Shown here in pieces: positions 7,625 through 9,666 of a stretch of 9,666 nt of DNA. The stretch covers positions 1 through 9,666 of the forward strand of contig JAWOLC010000097.1 of assembly GCA_033853925.1 (NCBI GenBank), in the 5' to 3' direction. The DNA is from JANXPZ01 sp033853925 (GTDB lineage: Bacteria > Eisenbacteria > RBG-16-71-46). A program made the translations under genes and the position numbers. The notes beneath the pieces were generated by a model. That model worked only from the letters and a program-made list of their open reading frames with translations, was not told the DNA's origin and did not search any database. Position 1 is the stretch's first letter; each line of letters opens with the position of its first letter.

Positions 7625-7656
7625 CGAACGGCCCGGGACTGGTCCCGGGCCGTTCG
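7625..7656 (-). terminator. Strong hairpin downstream of groEL, probable transcription terminator
   Basis: This is a perfect 14-bp stem: CGAACGGCCCGGGA at 7625-7638 pairs with TCCCGGGCCGTTCG at 7643-7656 around a four-base loop. It begins 22 bp after the groEL stop codon on the - strand. There is no T tract after it in either direction, as is common for terminators in GC-rich genomes, so it may work with Rho or protect the mRNA 3' end. It separates groESL from the downstream solenoid gene. Confidence 0.7.
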
Positions 7657-7678
7657 CTGTGCTTCGGCTCAGCCGGAT

Positions 7679-9325
<1,647 letters not shown>

Positions 9326-9329
9326 GACG

Positions 9330-9336
9330 CCTCCTC
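9330..9336 (-). promoter_or_regulatory. Ribosome binding site for groEL
   Basis: On the - strand GAGGAGG lies four bases before the ATG at 9325. This strong site within the 62-bp groES-groEL spacer fits high, separately initiated translation of the large subunit. Confidence 0.8.
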
Positions 9337-9387
9337 AGGCTGAGAGCGGTCTCCAGCCGGCCGCGGGGCCGGCGAGCCGCGAGTCGT

Positions 9388-9666
9388 TCACTTCTCGGTC
9401 ACGAGCACGCCGAGCACGTCGTCCTCGCGCAGGATGACGTACTCCACGCCGTCGATCTTGACGTCGGTGCCGCTGTACTTGCCGATGAGGACGTGTTCGC
9501 CCTTCTTCACTTCCATCGCGATCCGCTTGCCGTCGTCGGCGACGCGGCCGGGGCCCACGGCGATGACCTCGCCCTCCTGGGGCTTCTCCTTGGCAGTGTC
9601 GGGGATGATGATGCCGCCCCGAACCGTCTCCTTCTCCTCGATGCGGCGGACCAGAATGCGGTCGGC
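9388..9666 (-). CDS. groES: Co-chaperonin GroES (Hsp10), N-terminus cut by window edge
   Basis: GroES is the heptameric lid that caps the GroEL cavity. The window holds 93 codons in frame from the right edge (ADRILVRRIEEKETV...) to the TGA at 9388-9390. Compared with the usual 95-100 residues, only about the first five to seven residues (normally a start such as M-x-x-x-PL) are missing. The mobile loop that contacts GroEL is present as GGIIIPDTAKEK (visible residues 17-28). It is followed by PQEGEVIAVGPG, the beta-barrel core VKKGEHVLIGKYSGT, and the conserved end YVILREDDVLGVL. It is transcribed with groEL, 62 bp upstream of it. The operon promoter and any heat-shock operator are outside the window. 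Confidence 0.98.
   Translation of the reverse strand, partial: ADRILVRRIEEKETVRGGIIIPDTAKEKPQEGEVIAVGPGRVADDGKRIAMEVKKGEHVLIGKYSGTDVKIDGVEYVILREDDVLGVLVTEK

Noticed and set aside
9326..9387. Search for a CIRCE heat-shock operator near groESL
   Set aside because: No TTAGCACTC-type inverted repeat is present in the groES-groEL spacer; an operator would normally lie upstream of groES, outside the window.

Overview
The window is a very GC-rich (about 70%), gene-dense stretch of bacterial chromosome. It carries six protein-coding genes, two of them cut by the window edges. I see no RNA genes, insertion sequences, CRISPR arrays or phage genes. The groES-groEL pair is bacterial. The partial gene at the left edge looks like a DUF5916 outer-membrane-type protein, which implies a diderm (two-membrane) cell. 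High GC, DUF5916 and a TMTC-like glycosyltransferase with TPRs together suggest an uncultured lineage such as Candidatus Eisenbacteria, Gemmatimonadota or a deltaproteobacterial relative. That placement is inference only; the sequence shown does not fix the phylum.

Layout, left to right. (1) 1-1407, + strand: C-terminal part of a DUF5916-type protein with beta-barrel character. (2) 1484-2194, - strand: a complete short-chain dehydrogenase/reductase with all catalytic motifs. (3) A 167-bp divergent intergenic region with promoter-like elements for both flanking genes. (4) 2362-4428, + strand: a polytopic membrane protein with a GT-C (TMTC/PMT-like) glycosyltransferase half and a C-terminal TPR half. 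(5) After a 28-bp convergent gap with a small hairpin, 4457-7501, - strand: a 1014-residue membrane-anchored helical-repeat protein that I cannot assign to a named family. (6) A 177-bp gap with a strong 14-bp-stem hairpin, the likely groEL terminator. (7) 7679-9325, - strand: groEL. (8) 9388 to beyond 9666, - strand: groES lacking its first few residues, upstream of groEL as in a standard groESL operon.

The genes do not form one pathway. Only groES-groEL is a clear operon, with a 62-bp spacer. The TMTC-like protein and the large solenoid protein converge and are transcribed separately, so their shared use of TPR-like repeats does not prove a joint role. No stretch longer than 300 bp lacks a gene. 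The least understood element is the 1014-residue solenoid protein. I found no convincing new multi-gene system.
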